Shown here in pieces: positions 17,906 through 26,392 of a stretch of DNA of 64,000 bases (positions are counted from its first letter, which is position 1; each line of letters opens with the position of its first letter). The stretch lies in the NCBI GenBank assembly GCA_927362715.1, contig CAKMIX010000005.1, positions 62,001 to 126,000 of the forward strand. The letters run 5' to 3'. The stretch comes from an uncultured Clostridia bacterium (GTDB lineage: Bacteria > Bacillota > Clostridia > Oscillospirales > Acutalibacteraceae). Both the position numbers and the translations under genes were made by a program. Below the pieces are notes generated by a model. It was given only the letters and a program-made list of their open reading frames with translations, searched no databases and was not told the origin of the DNA.

Positions 17906-19003
17906 ATGGACTTACAGTTAAAAGCGCCGGGCACCTATACGTATGACATGATCTCCTTAGGTGAGATCATGCTGCGGCTTGACCCCGGTGAGGGGCGCAT
18001 CAAAAATGCACGCAGCTTTCGCGCGTGGGAAGGCGGCGGCGAATACAATGTCGCGCGCGGTCTGCGGCGCTGCTTCGGGTTGAAAACTGCGGCGGTCACG
18101 GCTTTGGCAGACAACGAAGTCGGGCGGCTTGTAGAAGATTTTATGCTTCAGGGCGGCGTAGACACCGCGCTGATCCGCTGGGTGCCGTATGACGGCATCG
18201 GCAGGACGGTGCGCAACGGGCTCAACTTCACCGAGCGCGGCTACGGCATCCGCGGGGCGGTAGGCGTTTCCGACCGCGGCAACACGGCGACGGCGCAGTT
18301 AAAGGCGGGCGACATCGACTGGGAATATATCTTCGGTACGCTCGGCGTGCGCTGGCTGCACACAGGCGGCATTTTTGCCGCACTGTCCGACACGACGGCG
18401 GATGTGGTGATCGAAGCGGTCAAGACCGCAAAAAAATACGGCACGATCGTTTCTTATGACTTAAACTACCGTCCCTCTTTGTGGAAGGACATCGGCGGCA
18501 AGGAAAAGGCACAGGAAGTCAACCGCGAGATCGCGCCCTACATTGACGTCATGATCGGCAACGAAGAGGACTTCACCGCCTGCCTCGGCTTTGAAGTTGA
18601 GGGCAACGACGAAAATCTCAAGTCCTTAAACATCGAGGGCTACTATAAAATGCTCGGCGAAGTGGTCAAGGTCTATCCGAACTTCAAGGTCATTGCCACG
18701 ACGCTGCGCACCGTTAAAACCGCGACGATCAATGACTGGAGCGCCATCTGCTATGCAGACGGTAAGGTCTACAACGGCCTGTCGCTGCCGAACCTCGAAA
18801 TTTTCGACCGCGTGGGCGGCGGCGATTCGTTCGCTTCGGGGCTCATTTACGGGCTCATGACCACGGGCAACCCGCAAAAGGCGGTCAACTACGGTGTGGC
18901 GCACGGGGCTTTGGCGATGACGACGCCCGGCGACACCTCCATGGCGTCTTTGAAAGAAGTCGAAAACATCGTGAACGGCGCGGGCGCAAGGGTGCAGCGA
19001 TAA
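17906..19003 (+). CDS. kdgK: PfkB-family sugar kinase, probable 2-keto-3-deoxygluconate kinase
   Basis: The 365-residue protein has the PfkB N-terminal region (GEIMLRLDPGEG, then GGGEYNVARGLRRCFG). The C-terminal signature DRVGGGDSFASGLIYGL (about 299-315) carries the catalytic Asp. KdgK phosphorylates 2-keto-3-deoxygluconate to KDPG. The gene lies between uxuB and the KDPG aldolase gene, which supports the substrate. ACGGAGTGG precedes the ATG. Confidence 0.9.
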   Translation: MDLQLKAPGTYTYDMISLGEIMLRLDPGEGRIKNARSFRAWEGGGEYNVARGLRRCFGLKTAAVTALADNEVGRLVEDFMLQGGVDTALIRWVPYDGIGRTVRNGLNFTERGYGIRGAVGVSDRGNTATAQLKAGDIDWEYIFGTLGVRWLHTGGIFAALSDTTADVVIEAVKTAKKYGTIVSYDLNYRPSLWKDIGGKEKAQEVNREIAPYIDVMIGNEEDFTACLGFEVEGNDENLKSLNIEGYYKMLGEVVKVYPNFKVIATTLRTVKTATINDWSAICYADGKVYNGLSLPNLEIFDRVGGGDSFASGLIYGLMTTGNPQKAVNYGVAHGALAMTTPGDTSMASLKEVENIVNGAGARVQR

Positions 19004-19040
19004 ACCCGCAACACCGACAAAGCAGGGGTGAAACATCCGT

Positions 19041-19490
19041 ATGGCAATTCAAAAATTATTTCCGCAGGACTTTGAAAAATGCTCCAACATTTGGAATCTG
19101 CGCAAAAACAAGCAAATGGCGGAAAAATTCTATCGAGAAGTTGTCAGCGGTGAAAGGATCACCTTTGTCTATACGGAAAACGGGCAGTTTATCGGCGAAG
19201 CAAGCATCGTTTTTGATAACCGGGATCGGGATTACACCATTCCGAACCAAAGGGTCTATTTTTCCCGACTGATCGTAAAGAAAGAATACCGCCGCCGGGG
19301 GATCGGCAGCGCCTTGTGTCAATACGTGATGCAATATGCAAAAGAACACAGTTACAGCGAGATCTCAATCGGTGTAGATCTTGAAAACTACGCTGCATTG
19401 AAGCTGTATTGGCGGCTCGGCTTTGATCGTCTGCTTTTTGTCGGTGAAGATTCCGACGGAAAATATGTCAAATTACTGAAATCTATATAA
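19041..19490 (+). CDS. GNAT-family N-acetyltransferase
   Basis: The 149-residue protein has the acetyl-CoA binding motif VKKEYRRRGIGSALCQYV (about 83-100) and the C-terminal NYAALKLYWRLGFDRL. It sits inside the uronate operon, 37 bases after kdgK and 16 before kdgA. The acceptor is unknown, and nothing in the pathway needs an acetylation, so it may be a passenger. Confidence 0.88.
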   Translation: MAIQKLFPQDFEKCSNIWNLRKNKQMAEKFYREVVSGERITFVYTENGQFIGEASIVFDNRDRDYTIPNQRVYFSRLIVKKEYRRRGIGSALCQYVMQYAKEHSYSEISIGVDLENYAALKLYWRLGFDRLLFVGEDSDGKYVKLLKSI

Positions 19491-19506
19491 ATTTGGAGAT
19501 GCAAGT

Positions 19507-20163
19507 ATGGATAAAGAACAGATTTTACAACGGATCCAGGACTGCGGCATTGTCGCTGTCGTCCGTGCGGAGTCGGTAGACGAGGCAATGCGCATCACCG
19601 ACGCATGCATCGAGGGCGGCGTAGCGGCCATTGAGCTGACCTTTACCGTGCCGCACGCCGACAAGGTCATTGAAGAGCTCACAAAGCGCTACACGCCCGA
19701 GGAGATCATTCTCGGCGCGGGGACGGTGCTGGACGCAACGACCGCACGCATTGCGATGCTTTCGGGCGCGGAGTATATCGTCAGCCCTGCGCTCGATCTC
19801 GACACCCTGCATCTGTGCAACCGCTACCGCGTGCCGATGATGCCCGGCATCATGAGCGTGCGCGAGGGGCTGCTTGCCATGGAAAACGGCGCGGACATCC
19901 TCAAGGTATTCCCCGCCGACCTGTTCGGGCCGAAGATCATCAAGGACATTCGCGGGCCGATCCCCTATGCTAAGATGATGCCGACGGGCGGCGTGACTGC
20001 GGACAACGTCGGTGAATGGATCAAGGCGGGTGCAGTCGCCGTGGGCGCGGGCTCATCTTTGACGGCGGGTGCGAAGACCGGCGACTACAAAAAGATCACC
20101 GAGACAGGCAAGCGCTTTGTGGAGAACATCCGCGCGGCGCGCGCAGAGCTTGCAGGCAAATAA
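19507..20163 (+). CDS. kdgA: KDPG aldolase (2-dehydro-3-deoxyphosphogluconate aldolase)
   Basis: The 218-residue class I aldolase splits 2-keto-3-deoxy-6-phosphogluconate into pyruvate and glyceraldehyde-3-phosphate. Glu43 in IELTFTVP and the Schiff-base Lys133 in DILKVFPADLFGP are the expected catalytic residues. GAGTVLDA and MPTGGV form the phosphate and substrate sites. With uxuA, uxuB and kdgK it completes uronate catabolism from fructuronate onward. No uronate isomerase (uxaC) or transporter lies in the window. Confidence 0.94.
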   Translation: MDKEQILQRIQDCGIVAVVRAESVDEAMRITDACIEGGVAAIELTFTVPHADKVIEELTKRYTPEEIILGAGTVLDATTARIAMLSGAEYIVSPALDLDTLHLCNRYRVPMMPGIMSVREGLLAMENGADILKVFPADLFGPKIIKDIRGPIPYAKMMPTGGVTADNVGEWIKAGAVAVGAGSSLTAGAKTGDYKKITETGKRFVENIRAARAELAGK

Positions 20164-20196
20164 AATCAACTATTTTCTAAGGGAGAAGATGTAAAA

Positions 20197-20772
20197 ATGG
20201 AAAAGACTGTTTTGGTAGAGACCTCCGCACGTCACGTGCATGTCACCAAGGAGACGCTGGAAACGCTGTTCGGCGCGGGATACACCTTGACCAAGAAAAA
20301 GGACCTTTCGCAGCCCGGGCAGTTTTCGTGCGAGGAACGTGTGCAGGTCATCGGCCCCAAGGGCAGCTTCCCGGCGGTTTCCATCTTAGGCCCCGAGCGT
20401 TCGGCGGATCAGGTGGAGCTTTCCGCCTCCGACGCGCGCAAGATCGGTATCTCCGCGCCTGTGCGCGAGTCCGGCGACGTAAAGGGCAGCGGCGCGTGCA
20501 AGCTCGTAGGCCCCAAGGGCGAAGTGGAGCTTTCCGAAGGCGTGATCATCGCCAAGCGTCACATCCACATGACGCCCGAGGACGCGGAAAAGTACGGGAT
20601 GCGCGACAAGCAGGTCGTTTCCGTGGAGATCAAATCCGCCGAGCGCTCTTTGATCTTCGGCGACACGGTCGTGCGCGTCAGCCCGAAGTATGCGCTCGCC
20701 ATGCACATTGATACTGACGAAGCCAACGCTGTTTTAGCGCCTGCAGGCGTGCTCGGCGTGATCTTAGACTGA
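20197..20772 (+). CDS. pduL: PduL-type phosphotransacylase
   Basis: PduL converts acyl-CoA and phosphate to acyl-phosphate. The 191-residue protein has two similar halves with the zinc-ligand histidines: ETSARHVHVT (8-17) and IAKRHIHMTPEDA (about 118-130). It also has ILGPERSADQVELS and the C-terminal RVSPKYALAMHIDTDEANA. It lacks an N-terminal microcompartment-targeting extension, and no shell genes are nearby. It is probably a housekeeping phosphotransacetylase used for acetate formation from the pyruvate made by the upstream genes. GGGAG precedes the ATG. Confidence 0.9.
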   Translation: MEKTVLVETSARHVHVTKETLETLFGAGYTLTKKKDLSQPGQFSCEERVQVIGPKGSFPAVSILGPERSADQVELSASDARKIGISAPVRESGDVKGSGACKLVGPKGEVELSEGVIIAKRHIHMTPEDAEKYGMRDKQVVSVEIKSAERSLIFGDTVVRVSPKYALAMHIDTDEANAVLAPAGVLGVILD

Positions 20773-20781
20773 GAGGTTTGC

Positions 20782-21390
20782 ATGCAGCAGCAAAAAGCCT
20801 CCAAATCGGTATACACGCTTTCGGGCGTGCGCGCGGTCGTGGTTGTGGGCGTGTTCGCCGCCGTTACCGCTGTGCTCTCACAGCTTTCCGTGCCCATAGG
20901 GCCCGTGCCGATCTCCTGTTCACTCCTTGCGGTATATGTAACGGGACTTTTGCTCCCCGTAAAGCCCGCGTTTTTAAGCCAGCTTGTGTATTTGCTGTTA
21001 GGCGTGGTAGGCGTACCCGTCTTCGCAGGCTTTCAGGCCGGTGCGGCGCGCCTTGCGGGACCGACGGGCGGGTATCTGCTCGTGTACCCCGTTATGGCGG
21101 CGCTGATCGCGGCACTGATGCGTGTCTTTGACAAGCGGCTTGCCGGCAAGTCCCTTGCGCTGCGCGCAGCGGGAATTTCGGGGATCTTGCTTTTGGCATT
21201 GCTTGTTTGCTACGCGGGCGGCACGGCATGGTTCACCATTTTTTCCGGCGGGCATTTTGAAGAAGCACTCACCCTCACCGTTCTCCCCTTCATCGTCTGG
21301 GACATTGCCAAAATCGCCTTATGCGTGGTGTTCACGCTTGCCGCACGTGAACGGCTCAAAAAGGTTCTGCGCGGCAAGGCGGCGCGGTGA
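20782..21390 (+). CDS. bioY: BioY biotin transporter S component
   Basis: BioY binds biotin in the membrane and works with an ECF energy-coupling module. The 202-residue protein has about six helices and the family segments VPIGPVPISCSLLAVYVTGLL and the GPTGGYLLVYP motif. It follows pduL by 9 bases with GAGAGG before the ATG, so it ends the uronate operon. No ECF ATPase or permease is adjacent. BirA is encoded 20 kb away. Confidence 0.92.
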   Translation: MQQQKASKSVYTLSGVRAVVVVGVFAAVTAVLSQLSVPIGPVPISCSLLAVYVTGLLLPVKPAFLSQLVYLLLGVVGVPVFAGFQAGAARLAGPTGGYLLVYPVMAALIAALMRVFDKRLAGKSLALRAAGISGILLLALLVCYAGGTAWFTIFSGGHFEEALTLTVLPFIVWDIAKIALCVVFTLAARERLKKVLRGKAAR

Positions 21391-21408
21391 TCCGCTTTTT
21401 TGGAACAT

Positions 21409-21451
21409 AAAAATCCCCCTTAGCTGTCATTTGCAGCTTTGGGGGATTTTG
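21409..21451. terminator. Intrinsic terminator after bioY
   Basis: AAAATCCCCC pairs with GGGGGATTTT, with an inner AGCTG/CAGCT stem and T residues on both strands. Confidence 0.85.
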
Positions 21452-21478
21452 CGTATCGAGCCGTATGGCGATTTCCTT

Positions 21479-21748
21479 TTACAGCGAATTGCCCGCATTT
21501 TGGAATTTGACCTTGGTCTCCTCTATTTGCAGCTGCCGGGCAGGTTCGGGGCTGTACCAGCCGCGCTTTTCCATTTCGGTAAATACGGCGGACTGCAGAT
21601 TGTGCTCCTCGCGCAGGATGTTCATCATATCGCTCTCAAGTGCGGCGTTTTTACATTCGCTCGCGAAAGTATTATAAAGCGTCCCTATGTGCTTTTGGGA
21701 CGCGAGCAGATCGTCTAAGATCTCACGGTCGGAAAGCGGCTGCGGCAT
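21479..21748 (-). CDS. CotF-like spore coat protein
   Basis: The 89-residue protein has the CotF-type pattern LSDREILDDLLASQKHIGTLYNTFASEC, then MNILREEHNLQSAVFTEMEKRGWY. Helical ferritin-like bundles of this type occur in spore coats of Clostridia. It is followed upstream on the same strand by a shorter relative, so the two were probably paired by duplication. Confidence 0.8.
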   Translation of the reverse strand: MPQPLSDREILDDLLASQKHIGTLYNTFASECKNAALESDMMNILREEHNLQSAVFTEMEKRGWYSPEPARQLQIEETKVKFQNAGNSL

Positions 21749-21822
21749 ATCTATCGTCTCCTTTTTGATCGGGCTGTGCGCTTGCCTCTGCGGTTCGGCG
21801 CGCCGTGTTTTTACATTCGGAT

Positions 21823-22008
21823 TTAAGAAAGGTTCCCTAAAAGTGTATCATAATGGTGCTTGTGCTGCGCGGCGAGCTGTTCGCACAAGCCCCGCACGGT
21901 CGGGTCGGCGGTCATTTGCGCGTAGTTGCGGTATTTCAAAATCAGCAGCTTTTCGGCGTTCAATCCGTCTTCGATGCCCTTGAGTTCTGCGGCGGTCAGG
22001 TTTGCCAT
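21823..22008 (-). CDS. Small CotF-related spore coat protein
   Basis: The 61-residue protein (MANLTAAELKGIEDGLNAEK...) ends with HKHHYDTLLGNLS and contains ILKYRNYAQMTADPTVRGLCEQ. This matches the short clostridial coat proteins usually next to CotF. The start is ATG 22008, with AAAGGAG seven bases away; an in-frame TTG two codons earlier is less likely. Confidence 0.75.
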   Translation of the reverse strand: MANLTAAELKGIEDGLNAEKLLILKYRNYAQMTADPTVRGLCEQLAAQHKHHYDTLLGNLS

Positions 22009-22083
22009 ATGCAAACTCCTTTCGTATCGTTTGTCTGTTTATAGGATGTGCCGCCGAAAGCGGATTATGCTTTTCCATTTCGG

Positions 22084-22120
22084 CAAAACAAGAGCACCGC
22101 CGCCGGGCAGTGCTCTTTTG
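22084..22120 (-). terminator. Intrinsic terminator after mazF
   Basis: On the minus strand CAAAAGAGCAC pairs with GTGCTCTTGTTTTG around a GC-rich loop. Confidence 0.65.
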
Positions 22121-22138
22121 CTTTGCTTTTCGGGGACA

Positions 22139-22489
22139 TCACTCTGCGCCGAGTCCGAAGCTGACGGAAAGCGCGTGGTCGACCCGCTCCATTTCCGCCT
22201 GCGGCAGATTGCCCATGCGCTCTTTCAGACGCTTTTTGTCGATCGTGCGCACCTGTTCGAGCAGAACGATCGAGTCCTTTTGCAGCCCGCAGTTTTCCGC
22301 ATGCACGCGGATGTGTGTGGGCAGCTGCGTTTTGTACTTCTGGCTGGTGATCGCCGCGGCTATAACGGTTGGGCTGTATTTGTTGCCGACGTCATTCTGG
22401 ACGATCAGGACCGGGCGCGTCCCGCCCTGCTCCGAGCCGACGACGGGACTTAAGTCCGCATAATAGATGTCCCCGCGTTTGATCGTCAT
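22139..22489 (-). CDS. mazF: MazF/NdoA (PemK-type) mRNA interferase toxin
   Basis: MazF toxins cut mRNA at short sequences. The 116-residue protein is very close to the Bacillus NdoA pattern: [31 protein letters not shown], then [20 protein letters not shown]. The Arg in GGTRPV and the Thr in AAAITSQ are the usual catalytic residues. No recognisable EndoAI-type antitoxin gene precedes it. Its ATG overlaps the TGA of a short upstream frame in an ATGA arrangement. Confidence 0.92.
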   Translation of the reverse strand: MTIKRGDIYYADLSPVVGSEQGGTRPVLIVQNDVGNKYSPTVIAAAITSQKYKTQLPTHIRVHAENCGLQKDSIVLLEQVRTIDKKRLKERMGNLPQAEMERVDHALSVSFGLGAE

Positions 22490-22626
22490 CTTGCATCACG
22501 CTCCAAGGAAGATTTGATGTACAACCATAGTTTTGCCACCAATCTTTCCGCATAAACATATTTTTCCGAAAAACGTGGGGAGCAGTACAGTATATGCAAG
22601 TTTTCGGACAGGTGTTCTAAGCGCAC
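22486..22626 (-). CDS. Possible short coupled ORF upstream of mazF (doubtful)
   Basis: A 46-codon frame from GTG 22626 ends in a TGA that overlaps the mazF ATG. The C-terminus ([20 protein letters not shown]) could be an amphipathic helix, and antitoxins often precede toxins in this arrangement. There is no good ribosome binding site and no ribbon-helix-helix motif, so it may be chance. Confidence 0.2.
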   Translation of the reverse strand: MRLEHLSENLHILYCSPRFSEKYVYAERLVAKLWLYIKSSLERDAR

Positions 22627-22659
22627 GGGGCTTGTCTTTTCCGAAAAGCGTGATACAAT
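22562..22659 (+). promoter_or_regulatory. mazF-GNAT divergent region with repeated TTTTCCGAAAA sites
   Basis: TTTTCCGAAAA occurs at 22562-22572 and 22637-22647, each followed by (A/G)CGTG, and a related TTTTCGGA lies between them at 22601. The second copy is in the spacer of a likely promoter for the GNAT gene (TTGTCT 22632-22637, TACAAT 22654-22659). Confidence 0.45.
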
Positions 22660-22701
22660 AGCGTACGGAAACGCAAAAAATTTTTTTGAGGATATATCTA
22701 T

Positions 22702-23244
22702 ATGGAAATCATTATGGAGACCGAGCGGCTGCTTTTGCGGGAGATGACAGACGCGGACCTTCCCGCGCTTTGCCGCATGTTGCAGGATGAAGAGGTCATG
22801 TGCGCCTATGCGCACGCTTTTTCGGACGAAGAAGCGCACGATTGGCTTTCCCGCCAGCAAGCACGCTACCGGCAATACGGTTTTGGGCTTTGGGCGGTGA
22901 TCCTGAAGAAAAGCGGCGAAATGATCGGGCAGTGCGGCGTGACCGTACAGGACTGTAACGGCAGGGAGGTCTTAGAGGTCGGCTACCTGTTCTGCAAGGA
23001 CTTTTGGGGGCAGGGCTACGCCACCGAGGCGGCGCAGGCGTGCCGCGATTATGCCTTTACGCATTTACACGCCGACGAGGTATTTTCGATCATCCGCGAC
23101 AACAATTTCCCATCGCAGCGCGTGGCAGAGCGCAACGGGATGCGCCCGCACGGCAGCTTTACAAAACACTATTACGGCATCGACATGCCGCATATTGTCT
23201 ATTCCATACGGCGTGAAGTCTGGGAAAAGGAACAGAGAAAATAA
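22702..23244 (+). CDS. GNAT-family N-acetyltransferase (RimJ/RimL type)
   Basis: The 180-residue protein starts METERLLLREMTDADLPALCRML, typical of the Acetyltransf_3 group. It carries EVGYLFCKDFWGQGYATEAAQ (about 91-111) and the C-terminal SQRVAERNGMRP. The group acetylates ribosomal proteins or small amines; the substrate here is not known. It is a single gene divergent from mazF, with its own terminator. Confidence 0.88.
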   Translation: MEIIMETERLLLREMTDADLPALCRMLQDEEVMCAYAHAFSDEEAHDWLSRQQARYRQYGFGLWAVILKKSGEMIGQCGVTVQDCNGREVLEVGYLFCKDFWGQGYATEAAQACRDYAFTHLHADEVFSIIRDNNFPSQRVAERNGMRPHGSFTKHYYGIDMPHIVYSIRREVWEKEQRK

Positions 23245-23296
23245 CAATCGCCGTGTGCGTCCCGAGAAAGAACGCACACGGCGGTTGTTTTTTTAA
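23243..23296. terminator. Bidirectional intrinsic terminator
   Basis: A long stem AACAATCGCCGTGTGCGT paired with ACGCACACGGCGGTTGTT is followed by a T tract. It lies between convergent genes. Confidence 0.85.
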
Positions 23297-23299
23297 TAT

Positions 23300-24121
23300 T
23301 CAGTTTTCCGCGCTTTCCCCTGCTTGCTCGGAAAGCAGCATGCGGTCGTTGTCGAGCACCTTGCCCGCCTTTTCGCGGTACAGCTCCAAAAGCGCAGACA
23401 GGGTCATTTTCTCGCGTTCCTCGCCCTGCAGGTCGAGCACGATGCGGCCGTCGCTTAACATGATGGTGCGCGTGCCCGTGTGCAGCGCCTGCTCGATGTT
23501 GTGGGTGATCATCATCGTGGTGATTTGATTTTTCGAGACGATCTCTTTTGTGATGTCCATGACCTTCTGCGCCGTAACGGGGTCGAGCGCAGCGGTATGC
23601 TCGTCCAAAAGCAGCAATTTTGGCGTGACCATGGTGCTCATCAAAAGCGTGACCGCCTGGCGCTGCCCGCCCGAAAGCTGACCGACCTTTGTGCGCATAC
23701 GGTCTTCAAGCCCCATGTGCAGCCGTTCGAGCTGTTCGCGGAAATACGCCGTGTCTTTTTTGCGGTGCGCGGGGGCGAGGATGCGGCGCGTCGCCTTGGA
23801 ATATGCCAGTGCCAAATTCTCCTCTACCGTGAGATCCGGCGCGGTGCCCTTCATGGGGTCTTGGAAGATCCGCCCGATCAGACGCGCGCGCAGATGCTCC
23901 CTTTTATAGGTAATGTCTTTCCCATCAAGCACGATCTCGCCGCTGTCGCACAGGAAGCTGCCCGCCACGGCGTTGAACAGCGTCGATTTGCCCGCGCCGT
24001 TTGAGCCGATGACCGTGACGAATTCCCCGGGCGCCAGATGCAGTGAAAAATCTTGCAGCGCCGTATGCTCATTCGGCGTGCCTTTTAAAAAGGTCTTGGT
24101 GATATGTCGAACATCAAGCAC
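23300..24121 (-). CDS. ABC transporter ATP-binding protein (TrpZ-type, COG1101)
   Basis: The 273-residue ATPase has Walker A GSNGAGKST, signature VGQLSGGQRQAVTLLMS, Walker B LLLLDEHTAALDP and the switch His in ITHN. It matches the third component of TrpXYZ-type importers. GTG 24121, preceded by AAGGGGGCGAAGCGCC, is the best start; an upstream in-frame extension runs through the permease gene. It overlaps the permease end by 8 bases. Confidence 0.88.
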   Translation of the reverse strand: MLDVRHITKTFLKGTPNEHTALQDFSLHLAPGEFVTVIGSNGAGKSTLFNAVAGSFLCDSGEIVLDGKDITYKREHLRARLIGRIFQDPMKGTAPDLTVEENLALAYSKATRRILAPAHRKKDTAYFREQLERLHMGLEDRMRTKVGQLSGGQRQAVTLLMSTMVTPKLLLLDEHTAALDPVTAQKVMDITKEIVSKNQITTMMITHNIEQALHTGTRTIMLSDGRIVLDLQGEEREKMTLSALLELYREKAGKVLDNDRMLLSEQAGESAEN

Positions 24122-25022
24122 GGCGCTTCGCCCCCTTTCGTGCGCGGTACCGCGAGACGGCGGCACGCATGGCAGGGACGGCAAGCGTGATGCCGACGAT
24201 CACTGCGGAAATCAGTTTAAGCGCGTTTGCCGAAAACACATTGCTTTCAAGCGCGAGCGCAATGATCAAACGATATACGACCGAGCCGACCACGGCGGAA
24301 ATAAGCCCCAAGGTAAGCGTCCGCTTGCCGAATATGACTTCGCCGATGATCACGGAGGCAAGCCCCACGACGATCATGCCGCTGCCGCCGTTGACGTCCG
24401 CATAGCCGCCCGTCTGCGCGATCAGCGCGCCGGAAAGCCCGACGAGCGCGTTTGCCATGCAAAGCGCAGTGATTTTCGTCGCATTGGTATTGATGGAGGA
24501 CGCGCGCACCATATCCTCATTATTGCCCGTGGCGCGGATGCAAAGCCCGAACACTGTGCGAAAAAACAAAATCAGGAGCGCCGTTATTGCGAAGCACAGC
24601 ACCGCGACGGTGAGGATCTCGGGAACGTCCCTGCCCGCATTCGGCAAAAGGGCGTCCATGAAATCATAAAAACGGGGCTTGCCGATCAGCGAAACGTTCG
24701 GCGCGCCCATGATCGTGATATTGACGGTATACAGCCCGCTCATGGTCAAAATACCTGCCAAAATCGGATGAATGCCCGCTTTCGTCTGTAAAAATCCTGT
24801 GATGCCGCCCGCGAGCGCACCGCAGACCAGCGCCGCCAAAAGCCCCAGAAACGGATGCCCCGCGACGCTGAGCACCGCCGAGACCGCCGCGCCCAGTGTA
24901 AAGCTGCCGTCCACGGTCAGGTCGGGAATATTGAGCACCCGGAAGGTGATATAAACGCCGAGCGCCAGCATAGCGTATTGCAGCCCCAAAAGCAGGGCGC
25001 TCCATACAATATCCAAACGCAC
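24114..25022 (-). CDS. ABC transporter permease (TrpY-type, COG4120)
   Basis: The 302-residue membrane protein has about eight helices and the BPD_transp_2 features LNIPDLTVDGSFTLGAAV (about 29-46) and MANALVGLSGALIAQ. It is the membrane channel of the importer. The start is GTG 25022 or TTG 25016, both just after TAGGAG. Confidence 0.88.
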   Translation of the reverse strand: MRLDIVWSALLLGLQYAMLALGVYITFRVLNIPDLTVDGSFTLGAAVSAVLSVAGHPFLGLLAALVCGALAGGITGFLQTKAGIHPILAGILTMSGLYTVNITIMGAPNVSLIGKPRFYDFMDALLPNAGRDVPEILTVAVLCFAITALLILFFRTVFGLCIRATGNNEDMVRASSINTNATKITALCMANALVGLSGALIAQTGGYADVNGGSGMIVVGLASVIIGEVIFGKRTLTLGLISAVVGSVVYRLIIALALESNVFSANALKLISAVIVGITLAVPAMRAAVSRYRARKGAKRRA

Positions 25023-25094
25023 TCTCTCCTAACTTACACAATTGTTCGGGCAGCCGTGCGGCTGCCCGAACTGTATGTCTATGCGATCTGCAAA

Positions 25095-26087
25095 TCAACC
25101 GATGACCTGATAGTTATCGCCCTCGGGCACGGTGATATTAAGGGTCTCGGCAGCCGAGCGGCTGATGACATATTGGTATTCATCGAGTGCCTCGGCAGGT
25201 ACGGAAGAGACCGCCGCGCCGCGCAAAATTTCATCCGCCATTTCCGCGCTGCGTTCGCCGAGCTGGGTATTGCTGACGCTCACACACGCAAGCGCGCCGG
25301 ACTGCACCATGACGGGGTCGCTGCCGTACACGGGGATGCCTGCGGCATTCGCCGCCTCTACGACCTGCGCCATAGCGGTCTGCACGGTGGAATCGATCGG
25401 GATATAGATCGCGTCCACATCCGATGCAAGCGACTGCGCCGCCTGCTGCACTTCAGAGGAATTCGCTACGGTCACTTCGCGGTAAGTAAAGCCGTTTTCG
25501 GACAGATGCGTTTTTGCCTTTTCTGCGGTCTGAACAGCATTCTGTTCGCCGGAGCAATAGAGGATGCCGATATTCTGCACGGAGGGGGTCAGCTGCTTTG
25601 CCAGGGTAAAGATCTGGTCGACGGGGACGATATTCGACGTACCCGTTGCATTTTTATCGGGCGCTTCCATCGTGGTGAGGATGCCCGAAGCGACGGGATC
25701 CGTCACGGAGATGAACACAACGGGGCACTTCGGCTCGCCGTTGACGACGGAAATGGTCGCGGGCGTGACGATCGGCACGATCAAATCATAATCGCCGTTG
25801 CAGACCGTTTGGGTGATGCTCGCGAGCATGGACTGGTCGCCCTGCGCGTTTTGAATGTCGAAGCTCATCATCGCCTCGTCATAGCCGAGCGCGCGCATGC
25901 GGAAAATGAACGCCTCGCGCATTTCCTGAAACGCGGCATTGTCGGCGTACTGCACAATGGCAACCTTGTAGGTGTTGTCGGTGTCGCGCGGTGTGGTCTC
26001 GCCGGTCGTACCGGTCTCGCCGCCGCACGCGGTGCACACGCCTAAGACAAGCATGAGCGCCATAAGGATGGATACAAGCTTTTTCAT
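25095..26087 (-). CDS. ABC transporter substrate-binding lipoprotein (TrpX-type, COG2984)
   Basis: The 330-residue protein has a lipoprotein signal (Cys21 in VCTACGG) and the COG2984 fold motifs: KVAIVQYADNAAFQEMREAF, VPIVTPATISVVN, NIGILYCSGEQNAV and GIPVYGSDP. In this family the ligand is predicted to be tryptophan or tyrosine from T-box regulation. The start at 26087 follows GGAGGAACCCAAA. A T-box leader upstream ties the operon to an aminoacyl-tRNA. Confidence 0.88.
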   Translation of the reverse strand: MKKLVSILMALMLVLGVCTACGGETGTTGETTPRDTDNTYKVAIVQYADNAAFQEMREAFIFRMRALGYDEAMMSFDIQNAQGDQSMLASITQTVCNGDYDLIVPIVTPATISVVNGEPKCPVVFISVTDPVASGILTTMEAPDKNATGTSNIVPVDQIFTLAKQLTPSVQNIGILYCSGEQNAVQTAEKAKTHLSENGFTYREVTVANSSEVQQAAQSLASDVDAIYIPIDSTVQTAMAQVVEAANAAGIPVYGSDPVMVQSGALACVSVSNTQLGERSAEMADEILRGAAVSSVPAEALDEYQYVISRSAAETLNITVPEGDNYQVIG

Positions 26088-26131
26088 TTTGGGTTCCTCC
26101 CTGATTTTTTTCGTCCGACGGCGGCAGCAGG

Positions 26132-26385
26132 AAAACAAAAACGCCTGCCCTTGCATATACAAGGACAGGCGAAAAATATACCTGCGGTACCACCTTGCTT
26201 GACGGCTGAACGCCGCCCGCTCAAACAGGATACAAACATATCCCTCTCTCTGTAACGGGAAAGCCCCGTCGCATCTTTTCAATGCGCCCTCAACGGACCA
26301 TTTGTCTGCCGCGTTTGCTGCGGGGCTCTCAGCGCCGCCCGCTCTCTGTAAGCGCGTCGTGCAGTTTTACTTCCGTTTCATCGGT
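26132..26385 (-). promoter_or_regulatory. T-box riboswitch controlling the TrpXYZ-type transporter
   Basis: On the minus strand the leader has an ACAGAGAGC element (Stem I region, near 26343), then GACAAATGGTCCG as a likely specifier region. The T-box core AAGGTGGTACCGC (about 26182-26194) lies in the antiterminator. The terminator stem CGCCTGTCCTTG/CAAGGGCAGGCG (26142-26171) ends in TTTTTGTTTT. The specifier reads TGG (Trp), which fits the TrpXYZ family, though ATG (Met) overlaps it by one base. Low uncharged tRNA would allow termination; starvation would switch transport on. Confidence 0.88.
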
Positions 26386-26392
26386 TTAGCTT

